Below are positions 9,360 to 18,038 of a stretch of 64,000 bases of DNA, one piece after another. The notes under the pieces are model-generated. The model made no database searches. It saw only the letters and a program-made list of their open reading frames with translations, and had not been told where the DNA came from. The stretch comes from Pseudanabaena sp. UWO311 (GTDB lineage Bacteria > Cyanobacteriota > Cyanobacteriia > Pseudanabaenales > Pseudanabaenaceae), in contig NZ_SJEE01000024.1 in the NCBI RefSeq assembly GCF_006937785.1, forward strand, positions 1 to 64,000, in the 5' to 3' direction. Position 1 is the stretch's first letter. Every line of letters begins with the position of its first letter. The position numbers and the translations under genes were made by a program.

Positions 9360-9818
9360 ATGTTACGTTATTACTTTTTAGCTGGCGCGATCGCATTTCC
9401 CCTATACCTAACAATTGCTCAAGCTATGATCGCAGATCCCATTGGGCAATTATTAGAAACTAGAGCTTGCGCAGAATGTGAACTCAGCAATGCCAATCTC
9501 GCTGAGGCGAAACTCAATGGCGCAAATCTGAGCTTAGCAAAAATGCGGGCTGCCGATTTGCGGAAGGCGAACTTGATTGGCGCAAATCTGATTGGGGCTT
9601 ATTTAAAAGATGCAAATTTTCAGGATGCAAATTTGCGCTGGGCAAACTTTACAAATGCGGACTTAGAAAATGTAGACTTTCGAGGTGCGGACTTGAGAGG
9701 GGCAAAGTTTAACGCGGCTTTATTAAAAGATGTTAATTCGCAAAAAAGTATTTTTTGTCGCACGATCATGTCCGATGGCAAGCTAAATAATCGCGATTGT
9801 CGATTATCTGGCGATTAA
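9360..9818 (+). CDS. Secreted pentapeptide-repeat protein
   Basis: About 152 residues. An N-terminal signal peptide (LAGAIAFPLYLTIAQA) is followed by ETRACAECELSNANLAEAKL (a Cys-x-x-Cys segment) and roughly 14 pentapeptide units of A(D/N)LxX type, which fold as a right-handed quadrilateral beta-helix. ATG at 9360 is preferred, with AGGA six bases upstream; a TTG at 9354 is also in frame. It follows the DUF4157 gene by 88 bases. Its N-terminal layout (signal, CxxC, DL start of the repeats) matches the larger pentapeptide protein at 15771-17093. The role is unknown. Confidence 0.85.
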   Translation: MLRYYFLAGAIAFPLYLTIAQAMIADPIGQLLETRACAECELSNANLAEAKLNGANLSLAKMRAADLRKANLIGANLIGAYLKDANFQDANLRWANFTNADLENVDFRGADLRGAKFNAALLKDVNSQKSIFCRTIMSDGKLNNRDCRLSGD

Positions 9819-9827
9819 ATTTTTTGT

Positions 9828-9846
9828 GGTGCGGCTTTGCCGCGCC
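9828..9846. terminator. Short GC-rich hairpin between convergent genes
   Basis: GGTGCGGC and GCCGCGCC pair with one mismatch around TTT, preceded by a run of T. It lies in the 36-base gap between the pentapeptide gene and the convergent DUF6760-like frame. Confidence 0.5.
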
Positions 9847-9854
9847 AACATTTA

Positions 9855-10004
9855 CTAGCGTAATCTCATGATTTCATCGACCCAACGTAAACGTTCGGCA
9901 TGGGTGAGGTTTAGAATATCTTCCCTTGACCAATGGAAGTAAAAAGCAATGAAGGCTACCTCTTCATACAACCTCTCCGAGGGGTAGCCTATGATTCCCC
10001 CGAT
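9855..10004 (-). CDS. DUF6760-like small injection-system protein lacking a canonical start codon
   Basis: On the minus strand the frame encodes ~48 residues with the pieces GGIIGYPSERLYEE, VAFIAFYFHW, NLTHAERLRWVDEIMRLR, then TAG at 9855-9857. This resembles the DUF6760 family that sits next to the tail-assembly gene in eCIS and phage-tail clusters (family recognised from memory). The frame is open back to a TAG at 10032-10034 but contains no ATG, GTG or TTG before the conserved region. It overlaps the end of the upstream tail-assembly gene in the -1 frame. It is therefore expressed either by -1 frameshifting at the GGGGG run (9997-10001 on the plus strand as CCCCC) or from a non-standard codon such as ATC at 10004. 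Feature start is set at that ATC only for convenience. Confidence 0.65.
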   Translation of the reverse strand: MGGIIGYPSERLYEEVAFIAFYFHWSREDILNLTHAERLRWVDEIMRLR

Positions 10005-10297
10005 GAAGTTACGTTTTGCGGTTGCAGTTGACTAAATAGATCTTGGAAATAGACAAAGTCTGGCAAAAATAACTGCTCTAGTTGTTGTGCAGTAACTTGC
10101 TGTAGATTTCCTAATTTGGCGATCGCCTGAGCCAGTAATAGAAATACGATATCTAGATTGCGATCGCGATTGGACAAGTCCTGCACGATCATTTCATCTT
10201 TGGCTGTCAATAGTCTCATTTTGCCCTGAGTGTGCAATTCCCCATTAGCATCGATTAATCCTTTGGGCAATTTAAAATCAAATTCTTCAGTCATCAT
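9989..10297 (-). CDS. Phage-tail-assembly-chaperone-like protein of eCIS clusters
   Basis: 102 residues beginning MMTEEFDFKLPKGLIDANGE, then HTQGKMRLLTAKDEMIVQDL and LVLLLAQAIAKLG-like helices, ending in QLEQLFLPDFVYFQDLF. The KLPKG-x-DxxGxxHxxGxMRxATAxDE layout is that of the small tail-assembly proteins (Phage_TAC-like) encoded beside tube genes in contractile injection systems. ATG at 10297 or 10294 is the start; a TTG at 10303 is less likely. It follows the 977-residue membrane protein on the same strand by 82 bases and overlaps the DUF6760-like frame by about 15 bases. No tube or sheath gene is adjacent, which is unusual. Confidence 0.7.
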   Translation of the reverse strand: MMTEEFDFKLPKGLIDANGELHTQGKMRLLTAKDEMIVQDLSNRDRNLDIVFLLLAQAIAKLGNLQQVTAQQLEQLFLPDFVYFQDLFSQLQPQNVTSSGES

Positions 10298-10337
10298 AAT
10301 CAATTAGCTTTTCTAATTTTTTCTTTTTTTCTTTTCA

Positions 10338-10377
10338 AGGTATGTAGAATGGGCATTGTCCACCCTACATACCTTGT
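10338..10377. terminator. Intercistronic hairpin
   Basis: AAGGTATGTAG pairs with CTACATACCTT across a 16-nt loop, just past the stop codon (10380) of the large membrane protein. T-rich sequence follows on the minus strand side only weakly; it could attenuate transcription into the tail-assembly gene. Confidence 0.55.
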
Positions 10378-10379
10378 CT

Positions 10380-13313
10380 TTATTTTTGGCTGGGTGGAAC
10401 TTCTGAAGGTGTGAGTGTACCACCTGATCGCTGATTTATCCCCTTGTTAGGAGTAATTAGCGGCGAGTCAATTTCAGGTACTTGCAGTTCAGGAGGCAAT
10501 GCGATCGGTGGAGTCTGTTCGGGTTTAGGTGCTGGTGGTGGCGCGATCGTTTGGACAATGAAAGAGCGCATGATGATTTGTCCATCGGGATTCGTCACTT
10601 TCAGGATATAGGTGACTTCTGCGGACTTTGGACTTAATGGCAGAGCTAATTGCCCAACTGCCGCGATATTCCCTGGGGCGGGAAGTAGTTCAATTTTGGC
10701 TGATGCCGAAGCCTCGACTTTCCAAGATAGCGTGAGCATAGTAGGAACGTCAGGATTAAGATTGAAAGAATATTGTGGTAACGCATCTTGTCCATTTACC
10801 TTTAGTTCCAGAATTTTGGCAGGAAAAGGTGCAATTTTGGTAACTTCAGTTTTTTTAGAGACAGGAGGTGCTTTGGGATCGACTGGGGGCTTTTTGGGCA
10901 CGATCGCTAACTCAAAAATATAGCTACTTGCCGCCTTAGCCTCGGTAGGAACATTTTTGCAAATCATCTGATCGTTAGAAATCGTGCAGTAGGGGCGTAG
11001 CGATCGCGGTAAGCCTTCAGTAACTACGAAGCGTAACGGCGGACTCTTGACTTCACCTTCAGGCGATCTGCCTACAAGGGTTAATTCCTTAACTTGACTA
11101 GCATTGGCAATCGTCCAGTTCAATCTTACTTCGTTACCAAGATCGGGCTTAGGTTTAATTATTCTTGGCTTAATCCCGCCTTTAGCAATGCCGATTGACG
11201 TAAAAAATACCTGCTTTTCCAAAATGATTGAGATAGAGCTTGGCTCAGTAAAGTTAGTAACTGGAGCAACATTATCAGTACTAGAAATTGTCGTAGCAGA
11301 AAGATTAGTAGGGTTTGTCGCAGGGGCAGACGCATTTTCTGAGGGTTTAACTTGAGAAACTGGAGCAGTTACAACCGTTGGCAAAACTGGCTTGGACTCG
11401 GTATAAAGAGGCTTAGTCGATGCTAACTCCACAATCTCAGCTTGGGGAATCGGCTCCACTAAAATTTTTGAGGTTTTAGCTAATGGAATGGTTTTAATTT
11501 TAGGATTCTTCGATGATAGATTCATCTGAAAAATATACTGACTGGGCTTGCGGGCATCAGTAGGTACGTTTTGGCAAAACAAATCGCGATCGATTACACA
11601 GTAATCCTTCAGTTCGGGGGGAATTCCCTTGCTAAAGTTATAAACTACAGGTTGACTGATCGCCTTCTCATCGGTTGAGAGTCCCTCAATCCTCATTTCA
11701 CTTAATAGCTCTGGATAGGTAACTCGCCAGCGTAGGCGAATCGCTTCATTTGCAGCTTCTTGATAGGTAGGTGATTCAGAAGAAAACTCGACTACTTGCG
11801 GTACATCAGGTGGTCTAAAGAAGAACCACCAAATCAAAAAGATAACTGTCCCAACTATCCCCAAGATACTAATAATCAGTAGAACAAACTGCCACCAAGG
11901 ACGAGATGGCAATAATAAATTACCTGTGAAACGATCATTAGGTATTAGTGCGCCCTGTTTATCTTCAACTTCGATAATGAAGTTTAAATAGCGATCGCTT
12001 AAAAACCTTGGCTTACATTTTTTTGTCGGTTCAACTTCAATATTGACCTTAGTCGTTCCAAATGGAGCTATTTTCAGTTCTTCCATGGACAAGGTATATG
12101 TTAACAAACCATCTTGCTCAGCACTACTGGCTCTGAGGATCAACTCACGGGCAATATTGCCATTACTTTTAAACCGCATTTCATACAGGGACGGCTCACG
12201 GACAACCCTTGTCCGTAATGTCACCAGTTGAATATCAAGCTGATAGGTAGGAAGAATCTCAAAATAGGCAATATCTAATAACGATAGCTCTGGGTTATTC
12301 TCCGAATGGACGCGAATAGTCGGCGCATAAATCCCTGCCCACACATCCATGGGTGGCTTGAAAATTACCGTAACATGCCCTTGGGTATCAGGGTTCAGCG
12401 GCAAGCCTTCTGAGGCTTCGACAATGCCAGCTAGAGCCAAGCCTTCGGGATAGTAAATTGTAATCCATTTAGGATCTAGGTCGGGGACAGTTACCCGAAA
12501 GCGATCGACTCGATTAGAGCGATTAGAGACAGATACGAGGACTTGCCATATTTCACCCAATCGCATTGGATGGGGATTGTCAGATGAGGAACGTGGCAAG
12601 GTGACAAAGGTGGGGTCATTGACTCTAACCACCTCTTTAATTGCGGGAAGAACAACTACGCGACCTTTATATTGAATCGGTGTATGCTCTGGATAATGCT
12701 TAGGTGCATCAATAATTAAGGTGTAGTTGTAGTCATCAGGTGGCGTAGTTGGGGGTACTTGGATTAGGAATACAACTTCGCAACTTTGCCCCACACTCAA
12801 AGCCAGTCTTTCTGATGGCAGAGCACACCAAGGATAAATCGAGCTAGAGTCCTTGTCGATCGCTATACTGATCACCGCACTGCGATCGCCCTGATTGGTG
12901 ACTGTGACGCATAATTCAAAATTCTCGCCCGTAGAGGTTGACACTGTCCCCGAAGGATTGAGAATGATTGATAATGGTCTCTGTGAAACTGATGTCGAAG
13001 AGATCGAGTCTAAACTTTCGGCACTTTGTTGGCGACGAAAATCAATCTCATAATAGGTAACTCCTTGCTCTTGTCGTGCTTCGATAAACCCTTGCCTAAT
13101 TAAATCTGCAATCTCAGCACTGGTTTCTTCTAATTCAGCCTCAATATATACAGCGATTACTTCCAACGTAGACTGCTGTTGGCGCATAATCCAATTAATA
13201 ATTTGCTGCTGCCGCGTGGATAGGGTCAAGATATCCACCATATCAATCCCTGCTTCTTGCTCGTTACTGCTGTTAGCGGCATTTGAGGCAAATATGGTTG
13301 GTTCGCTCCTCAT
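10380..13313 (-). CDS. Large single-span membrane protein with N-terminal winged-helix-like and Ig-like domains
   Basis: 977 residues. Residues ~25-95 (ILTLSTRQQQIINWIMRQQQ ... IRQGFIEARQEQ) look like a winged-helix unit. Residues ~110-465 read as several immunoglobulin-like beta-sandwich domains. A single strong membrane span with Trp/Phe belt is at ~473-497 (WWQFVLLIISILGIVG, then IWWFFF). The C-terminal half carries two further beta-rich domains, each with a YCxI-DxxxxCxNVPT element, and a Pro-rich end. The family is not known to me. It is divergent from the AAA+ operon (200-base shared promoter region) and upstream of the tail-assembly gene, so anchoring an injection apparatus to a membrane is a plausible but unproven role. 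Confidence 0.6.
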   Translation of the reverse strand: MRSEPTIFASNAANSSNEQEAGIDMVDILTLSTRQQQIINWIMRQQQSTLEVIAVYIEAELEETSAEIADLIRQGFIEARQEQGVTYYEIDFRRQQSAESLDSISSTSVSQRPLSIILNPSGTVSTSTGENFELCVTVTNQGDRSAVISIAIDKDSSSIYPWCALPSERLALSVGQSCEVVFLIQVPPTTPPDDYNYTLIIDAPKHYPEHTPIQYKGRVVVLPAIKEVVRVNDPTFVTLPRSSSDNPHPMRLGEIWQVLVSVSNRSNRVDRFRVTVPDLDPKWITIYYPEGLALAGIVEASEGLPLNPDTQGHVTVIFKPPMDVWAGIYAPTIRVHSENNPELSLLDIAYFEILPTYQLDIQLVTLRTRVVREPSLYEMRFKSNGNIARELILRASSAEQDGLLTYTLSMEELKIAPFGTTKVNIEVEPTKKCKPRFLSDRYLNFIIEVEDKQGALIPNDRFTGNLLLPSRPWWQFVLLIISILGIVGTVIFLIWWFFFRPPDVPQVVEFSSESPTYQEAANEAIRLRWRVTYPELLSEMRIEGLSTDEKAISQPVVYNFSKGIPPELKDYCVIDRDLFCQNVPTDARKPSQYIFQMNLSSKNPKIKTIPLAKTSKILVEPIPQAEIVELASTKPLYTESKPVLPTVVTAPVSQVKPSENASAPATNPTNLSATTISSTDNVAPVTNFTEPSSISIILEKQVFFTSIGIAKGGIKPRIIKPKPDLGNEVRLNWTIANASQVKELTLVGRSPEGEVKSPPLRFVVTEGLPRSLRPYCTISNDQMICKNVPTEAKAASSYIFELAIVPKKPPVDPKAPPVSKKTEVTKIAPFPAKILELKVNGQDALPQYSFNLNPDVPTMLTLSWKVEASASAKIELLPAPGNIAAVGQLALPLSPKSAEVTYILKVTNPDGQIIMRSFIVQTIAPPPAPKPEQTPPIALPPELQVPEIDSPLITPNKGINQRSGGTLTPSEVPPSQK

Positions 13314-13525
13314 ATTTTGCAGGGTTTTCTATGAATAGGACAAAGGTTATACTTAAAGGATACAGCTCAATGGATTGCGAAAAGTCTCAGTAGTTATAAA
13401 TTGTCAAAAATCCTAAGTTATTATCAAATTATATATCTGATAATAATTAGAAATAATACAGCAATTTACAATTCAATGAAGCCATAATTTGTCTTAAGAT
13501 CTGATATCAAAAAACAGTGATAACC

Positions 13526-13756
13526 ATGAAAGAAGATGAACTTAGTCAACGCCTGAATCTTGAAGTAGAGACAATGAGTGTTAACAAACTTACAGAAACT
13601 GGCAACCTTGCTATATCTATGGGCTTAATTGCTGGACATGGATTTCATGGGGGAAAATATGAGATCTTGAGAAATGGAGAAGTAATCCTACTCCCAGTTA
13701 ATGAAGCAGAAACCTATCTGGAGCAATTAATCAAAACAGCAACCGAAGAAGCATGA
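13526..13756 (+). CDS. Small conserved protein upstream of the AAA+ ATPase
   Basis: 76 residues starting MKEDELSQRLNLEVETMSVN, soluble, with a Gly-rich turn (IAGHGFHGGKYEIL) and a final alpha-helix. ATG at 13526 is chosen; a GTG at 13517 is in frame but adds only three residues. Its stop overlaps the ATPase start by four bases (ATGA), so translation is likely coupled. I do not recognise a family. Tight coupling suggests a partner or regulator of the ATPase. Confidence 0.7.
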   Translation: MKEDELSQRLNLEVETMSVNKLTETGNLAISMGLIAGHGFHGGKYEILRNGEVILLPVNEAETYLEQLIKTATEEA

Positions 13757-15780
13757 TTGTATCTTTAAGCTCTCTTGCAAATACTTTTAAAAATACTTTG
13801 AGCAGTAATGCTGATTGGCTAAAGCGCAGTCAAAGTGATCTATATGCAGCGATCGCTAGGATTCGCTTGGTTTTAGAACGAAAAATAGCAGCAAAAAAAG
13901 GTGAGACTGTAGAAGAGCCATGTGAATCTACGCTACAGAAACAGCAAATTGATAGCTATCTAACCAGACTATGCGAAAGCCTTAGTCTTTCTGAATTTGA
14001 AAGAGATATTCTGCTGTTATGTGTAGGTCTAGAATTAATCCCAAGCTGGGGAGATCTCTGTGCGGAAATTGCCAACGATCCCAAGCAAACCTATGTCACC
14101 TTTAGCCTAGCGATGTCAGTGCTAGATAATACCGACTGGTCGGCCTTCTCACCAGCCGCAAATTTGCGTCAGTGGCATTTAGTAGAGATTGGTACAGGGA
14201 ATGCGCTTACTGCAAGTCCTCTGCGAATTGACGAACGGATTTTGCATTATTTAATGGGAGATGAGCATCTTGATGAACGCCTACTCAGACTTTTAGAACC
14301 TATAATTGCCAATTCCGTCCAGATTGATTCCCATCAACAAGTTGTCAACCAAGCGATCTCTACTTGGGTAAGTGCCAACAAAGATCATCATTTAGAAAAT
14401 TTACCTGTTTTACAGTTATGCGGTGACGATGTTGCTAGCAAAATGGCGATCGCATCCGAAGTCTGTAACAATCTGCAATTAACGCTTTATAAAATACCTG
14501 CTAACCTTCTGCCCCATGATTTAATCAATCTCCAGCTAATTGCCCAGCTATGCGATCGCGAATACGCTTTGAATGATATCGCTCTATTGCTAGACTGCGA
14601 TCGCGATGAAGCACCCAACCCACATCAAGATATGGTGATCGGCTATCTGATCGAGATCCTCGCATGTCCGCTGATCATTAGTAGCCAAACCCGCCGCCGC
14701 CAGCATCAGCGAACGATCCTCACCTTTGATGTGCGATCGCCTTCGGTCGATGAACAACAGATACTATGGGAAGAATCTCTCAGCGATCTCGACAGTGAGA
14801 TTAAAGATTCCCTTAATGGCTCCATTCATGAACTAGTCTCTTATTTTAATCTCTCACCTACAAACATCTACAATGCCTCACTTAAAGCCAAAAGCATTCA
14901 TCTCCAATCCTCAAATAGCACCTTCCATCAATCACTGTGGAATGCCTGTCGTGCTCAATCCCGTCCGCGCCTTGATGAACTTGCCCAAAGTGTAGAAACA
15001 ACGGCAACTTGGGAAGATCTGATTTTGCCATCTAAAGAAAAATTTGTGCTGCATGATATTGCCGCTCATGTACGCCAACGCTTAACTGTTTATGAAAAAT
15101 GGGGATTTGCAGGTAGAAGTCGGCGGGGATTAGGTATTAGTGCTCTGTTTGCGGGAACAAGTGGCACTGGTAAGACGATGGCTGCCGAAGTATTAGGCAA
15201 TGAGTTACAGCTTGATGTCTATCGAGTTGACCTTAGTTCCGTAATTGATAAATATATTGGTGAAACGGAGAAAAATCTCAAACGTATTTTTGATGCTGCT
15301 GAAGGTGGAGGCGTAATTCTCCTCTTTGATGAAGCTGATGCCCTCTTTGGTAAGCGCACTGAAGTTAAGGACAGCCACGATCGCCATGCCAATGTGGGAG
15401 TTAGCTATTTGTTACAGAGAATGGAGGCTTATCGCGGACTAGCAGTACTTACTACCAATCTTAAAAATTCTCTCGATCAGGCATTTTTAAGAAGGTTACG
15501 TTTTGTGATTCAGTTTCCTTTCCCTGATGCGGAGCAACGCGCTGAAATCTGGCGGCGAGCTTTCCCAAAGCAAACTCCCACTCTTGAACTAGACTACCTA
15601 AAACTTGGTAAACTCAGTGTTGCGGGTGGTAATATTCGCAATATTGCTCTAAATTCAGCTTTTATTGCCGCAGATCACAACGAACCTGTGCAAATGAAAC
15701 ATATCTTGCAAGCTGCCAAAATTGAGTATATTAAACTCGAAAAACCAATGATGGATGCGGAGGTAAAAGGATGGGTATAG
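13753..15780 (+). CDS. eCIS-type AAA+ ATPase (Afp15-like)
   Basis: 675 residues. The N-terminal ~400 residues are helical and lack motifs. A C-terminal classical AAA+ module follows: [17 protein letters not shown] (Walker A, ~466-480), [13 protein letters not shown] (Walker B, ~521-533), the sensor-1 region LAVLTTNL, and arginine-finger context [17 protein letters not shown]. This two-part layout is that of the ATPase found in nearly every extracellular contractile injection cluster (Afp15 of the antifeeding prophage), thought to act in assembly. It is translationally coupled to the small upstream gene and overlaps the downstream pentapeptide gene by 10 bases, making a three-gene operon. Confidence 0.85.
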   Translation: MIVSLSSLANTFKNTLSSNADWLKRSQSDLYAAIARIRLVLERKIAAKKGETVEEPCESTLQKQQIDSYLTRLCESLSLSEFERDILLLCVGLELIPSWGDLCAEIANDPKQTYVTFSLAMSVLDNTDWSAFSPAANLRQWHLVEIGTGNALTASPLRIDERILHYLMGDEHLDERLLRLLEPIIANSVQIDSHQQVVNQAISTWVSANKDHHLENLPVLQLCGDDVASKMAIASEVCNNLQLTLYKIPANLLPHDLINLQLIAQLCDREYALNDIALLLDCDRDEAPNPHQDMVIGYLIEILACPLIISSQTRRRQHQRTILTFDVRSPSVDEQQILWEESLSDLDSEIKDSLNGSIHELVSYFNLSPTNIYNASLKAKSIHLQSSNSTFHQSLWNACRAQSRPRLDELAQSVETTATWEDLILPSKEKFVLHDIAAHVRQRLTVYEKWGFAGRSRRGLGISALFAGTSGTGKTMAAEVLGNELQLDVYRVDLSSVIDKYIGETEKNLKRIFDAAEGGGVILLFDEADALFGKRTEVKDSHDRHANVGVSYLLQRMEAYRGLAVLTTNLKNSLDQAFLRRLRFVIQFPFPDAEQRAEIWRRAFPKQTPTLELDYLKLGKLSVAGGNIRNIALNSAFIAADHNEPVQMKHILQAAKIEYIKLEKPMMDAEVKGWV

Positions 15781-17093
15781 GTAAAACTGCGATCGCTATT
15801 TCAGCACTCATCACTATTGTTACAGCAACATCAGTCATAGCTGCGAATCAAAGCCATGTTGATCAATTAATCAAAACTAAAGAATGTTCGGAGTGCGATC
15901 TGCCCGATGCCCGACTCGCGGGAGCTGACTTGATCAATGCCAATATTCGAGATGCCGATCTTCGTAAAGCCGATATGCGTGGGGCAAAGCTAGATGGCGC
16001 GAAGTTTATGCGATCAAATATGTTGGGGGCAGATTTGCGCTTTGCCTTATTGTCAGGCGCTGATTTTTTGAAAGCAAATTTGCTGGAAGCAAAACTTGAA
16101 GGGGCTAATCTATTTCGGGCAAATTTAAAATACGCCAATCTCGAACGTGCAATTCTCAATCAAGCTTCTTTAAAAAATGCTGATTTACAGTTCGCAAAAC
16201 TAATCGGGGCAAAAATCGATGGCGCTAATCTCGAAAGCGCCAATCTATCCTTAGCTGATCTCGAAAAAGCCGATCTTTCCAATTCGCGCCTCAAACGTGC
16301 AAATCTCCGCAGAGCTAATTTTAGCGAAGTGAATCTGACAAGAGCGAATCTAGAGGGAGCAAGCTTAGAGGGAACTACCTTTGCGGGAGCGAATTTATTT
16401 CATACCGATCTGCGATCGAGCAAAATTGATAGCGACACATTCTTTGATCCTAAGTGGTTTCTAGTCTGGAAGATTGTCAATCAGCGCGTAGAAGGACAAA
16501 CTCTGGTAGCGGCGGATTTGTCGGGTGGGAATTTCGAGAAAGCCAATCTTGCTGGCGTAAATTTAGAAGATGCGAACTTCACAGAAGCCTATCTATTCAT
16601 TACGAATTTACGGCGGAGTAATCTTGTTCGTGTCAAGTTTAATGCTGCGAATTTACGCTATGCCGACCTGACGAAAGCAAATCTCACGGAAGCTGATTTT
16701 GCTGGAGCGCAATTATCAGATGCGAATCTCGAAGGAGCAAATCTGCGTCTTGCCAATTTGCGAGAAAGCATCATTAATGAAGAGACAATTCTCGATCGCA
16801 AGTGGCGGACAGTCTGGGAAATCGTCAATCGAGGTGGGGAAGATCGCAATCTAACTAAATTCGATTTGTCAGGTGCAAATCTGCGCTTAGCTCGTTTACG
16901 GGGTGCGCGACTAGTTGACGCAGATCTCAGTCAGGCTGACTTGCGCGGTGCTGATTTTGTTGGTGCAAATTTGCAACGCGCCAATCTATCAGGCGCAAAT
17001 CTCACGGGTGCAAATCTACGCGGTGCGGTTTTGAACGGTGCAAATTTTTGCGGTGCAACCTTGACCGATGGAACTATTGGCAAATGTAAATAA
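15771..17093 (+). CDS. Long secreted pentapeptide-repeat protein
   Basis: 440 residues. A signal-type N-terminus (AIAISALITIVTATSVIAA) leads into IKTKECSECDLPDARLAG, then three blocks of A(D/N)LxX pentapeptide repeats. The blocks are separated by two similar non-repeat inserts (DPKWFLVWKIVN and DRKWRTVWEIVN), each followed by DLSG and a new run. The repeats predict a long beta-helix rod. The start overlaps the ATPase stop by 10 bases, so it is part of that operon. The CxxC-D-L entry motif is shared with the short pentapeptide protein at 9360-9818. No enzymatic residues are evident; a structural or adaptor role is inference. Confidence 0.85.
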   Translation: MGIGKTAIAISALITIVTATSVIAANQSHVDQLIKTKECSECDLPDARLAGADLINANIRDADLRKADMRGAKLDGAKFMRSNMLGADLRFALLSGADFLKANLLEAKLEGANLFRANLKYANLERAILNQASLKNADLQFAKLIGAKIDGANLESANLSLADLEKADLSNSRLKRANLRRANFSEVNLTRANLEGASLEGTTFAGANLFHTDLRSSKIDSDTFFDPKWFLVWKIVNQRVEGQTLVAADLSGGNFEKANLAGVNLEDANFTEAYLFITNLRRSNLVRVKFNAANLRYADLTKANLTEADFAGAQLSDANLEGANLRLANLRESIINEETILDRKWRTVWEIVNRGGEDRNLTKFDLSGANLRLARLRGARLVDADLSQADLRGADFVGANLQRANLSGANLTGANLRGAVLNGANFCGATLTDGTIGKCK

Positions 17094-17127
17094 GCCCCAT
17101 TAGGGAATTTCGGTGCTATAGAGGTTT

Positions 17128-17349
17128 TCAAATGAGAGTGGTACAAGCGTCACATTCATAAAACCAGCCGAAGAAGTCAGACATTGTGTCATTTAGCTGT
17201 GGTACAAGTACCTCAGTCACATAAAACAAAAAAGCTACCGCATTGTTACTGCCAAAAGCGGTAAGAGCTGGATATAATTTTGACCATTTGTGGGCGGATA
17301 AACCACCGCCAAAGCCATTCAGGAAGACTAATGCTGATGTTGAAGTGTC
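17128..17349 (-). pseudogene. Remnant of an alpha/beta hydrolase gene
   Basis: The minus frame reads SALVFLNGFGGGLSAHKWSK and LYPALTAFG before continuing to a TGA at 17128. The start resembles the oxyanion-hole region of cyanobacterial alpha/beta hydrolases (usually HGFGGG...WSKVYP), with His replaced by Asn. There is no start codon (TAA lies just upstream) and no nucleophile elbow, so I read it as a decayed fragment. The rest of 17094-17523 shows no gene. Confidence 0.4.
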
Positions 17350-17523
17350 TTAATTCTATGGTTCTACTTGAGCCTTGTAATAGACCATTTTGCTAAGTTT
17401 GGTCAAGACCGAATGTTCTTTAAAACCACGAGGTATAAACATTGATTTATTACTCGTATTGTTTTGCGTGGATAGCTTTTGAAACCGATTAACCAGCAGC
17501 AGGGGCGGATGACCAACAGAAAC

Positions 17524-17796
17524 CTAAGCGATTGAACTGGTCAACATCCACAAATAGGTGGCGAGCGCCAGAATACCCAGACCAATGAGAGTTTCTCTTT
17601 GGCTGGTCAGCCAATGTTGCGAGCCGTGCAAAAAATGGTTAAAAGCTTTGCGGCGTTCCTTAGCTAGTGCTGTCATCAACTCAGCCACTCTAGTATCTAC
17701 TTCCTCGAGAGGGATTTCGCCCTGTTGATAAGCAGCTTCTAACCGATCTAGATTTTGCCAGTATTCTTTTGTTGATTCGAGAAGATTGGGGAACAT
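17524..17796 (-). CDS. Small membrane protein of unknown function
   Basis: 90 residues: a charged, mostly helical N-terminal half (MFPNLLESTKEYWQNLDRLE ... VAELMTALAKERRKAF) and a single C-terminal membrane span (LIGLGILALATYLWML). I do not recognise the family. The codon use and amphipathic helices look real. It is 98 bases upstream of nothing coding on its own strand and lies about 100 bases beyond the Hlip gene stop, in the same direction, so it could be co-transcribed with Hlip and share a thylakoid or stress role (inference). Confidence 0.65.
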   Translation of the reverse strand: MFPNLLESTKEYWQNLDRLEAAYQQGEIPLEEVDTRVAELMTALAKERRKAFNHFLHGSQHWLTSQRETLIGLGILALATYLWMLTSSIA

Positions 17797-17894
17797 ATAC
17801 TAATAATCTTGAATGTAATTGGCTACCAGAGATAACAGAAGAATGGGCTAACGCTGTCACAGAAAGTTTGGTGGCGGCGCTGAATGCTTTTTGA

Positions 17895-18038
17895 CTACAT
17901 CAGACCCAACTGAGACAGAATTCCCTTATCGGTAAGGAACTCGGTGGCAATGCCGATGATGAAGCCGAACATAGCTAGGCGACCGTTCCAAGTTTCTGCG
18001 AATTGGGTGAAGCCGAACTTAGTATTTTGGTTTTCCAT
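17895..18038 (-). CDS. High-light-inducible protein (Hlip, small CAB-like)
   Basis: A 47-residue protein: MENQNTKFGFTQFAETWNGR, then LAMFGFIIGIATEFLTDKGI and LSQLGLM. The FAETWNGRLAMFGF stretch is the chlorophyll-binding ExxNxRxAMxGF signature of the Hlip/ELIP family, with one thylakoid membrane helix. These proteins bind chlorophyll and carotenoid and protect photosystem assembly during light stress. The ATG at 18036-18038 is preceded by an AGGA-like CTAAG only weakly. It is too short to have been listed as a long reading frame but is unambiguous. Confidence 0.93.
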   Translation of the reverse strand: MENQNTKFGFTQFAETWNGRLAMFGFIIGIATEFLTDKGILSQLGLM

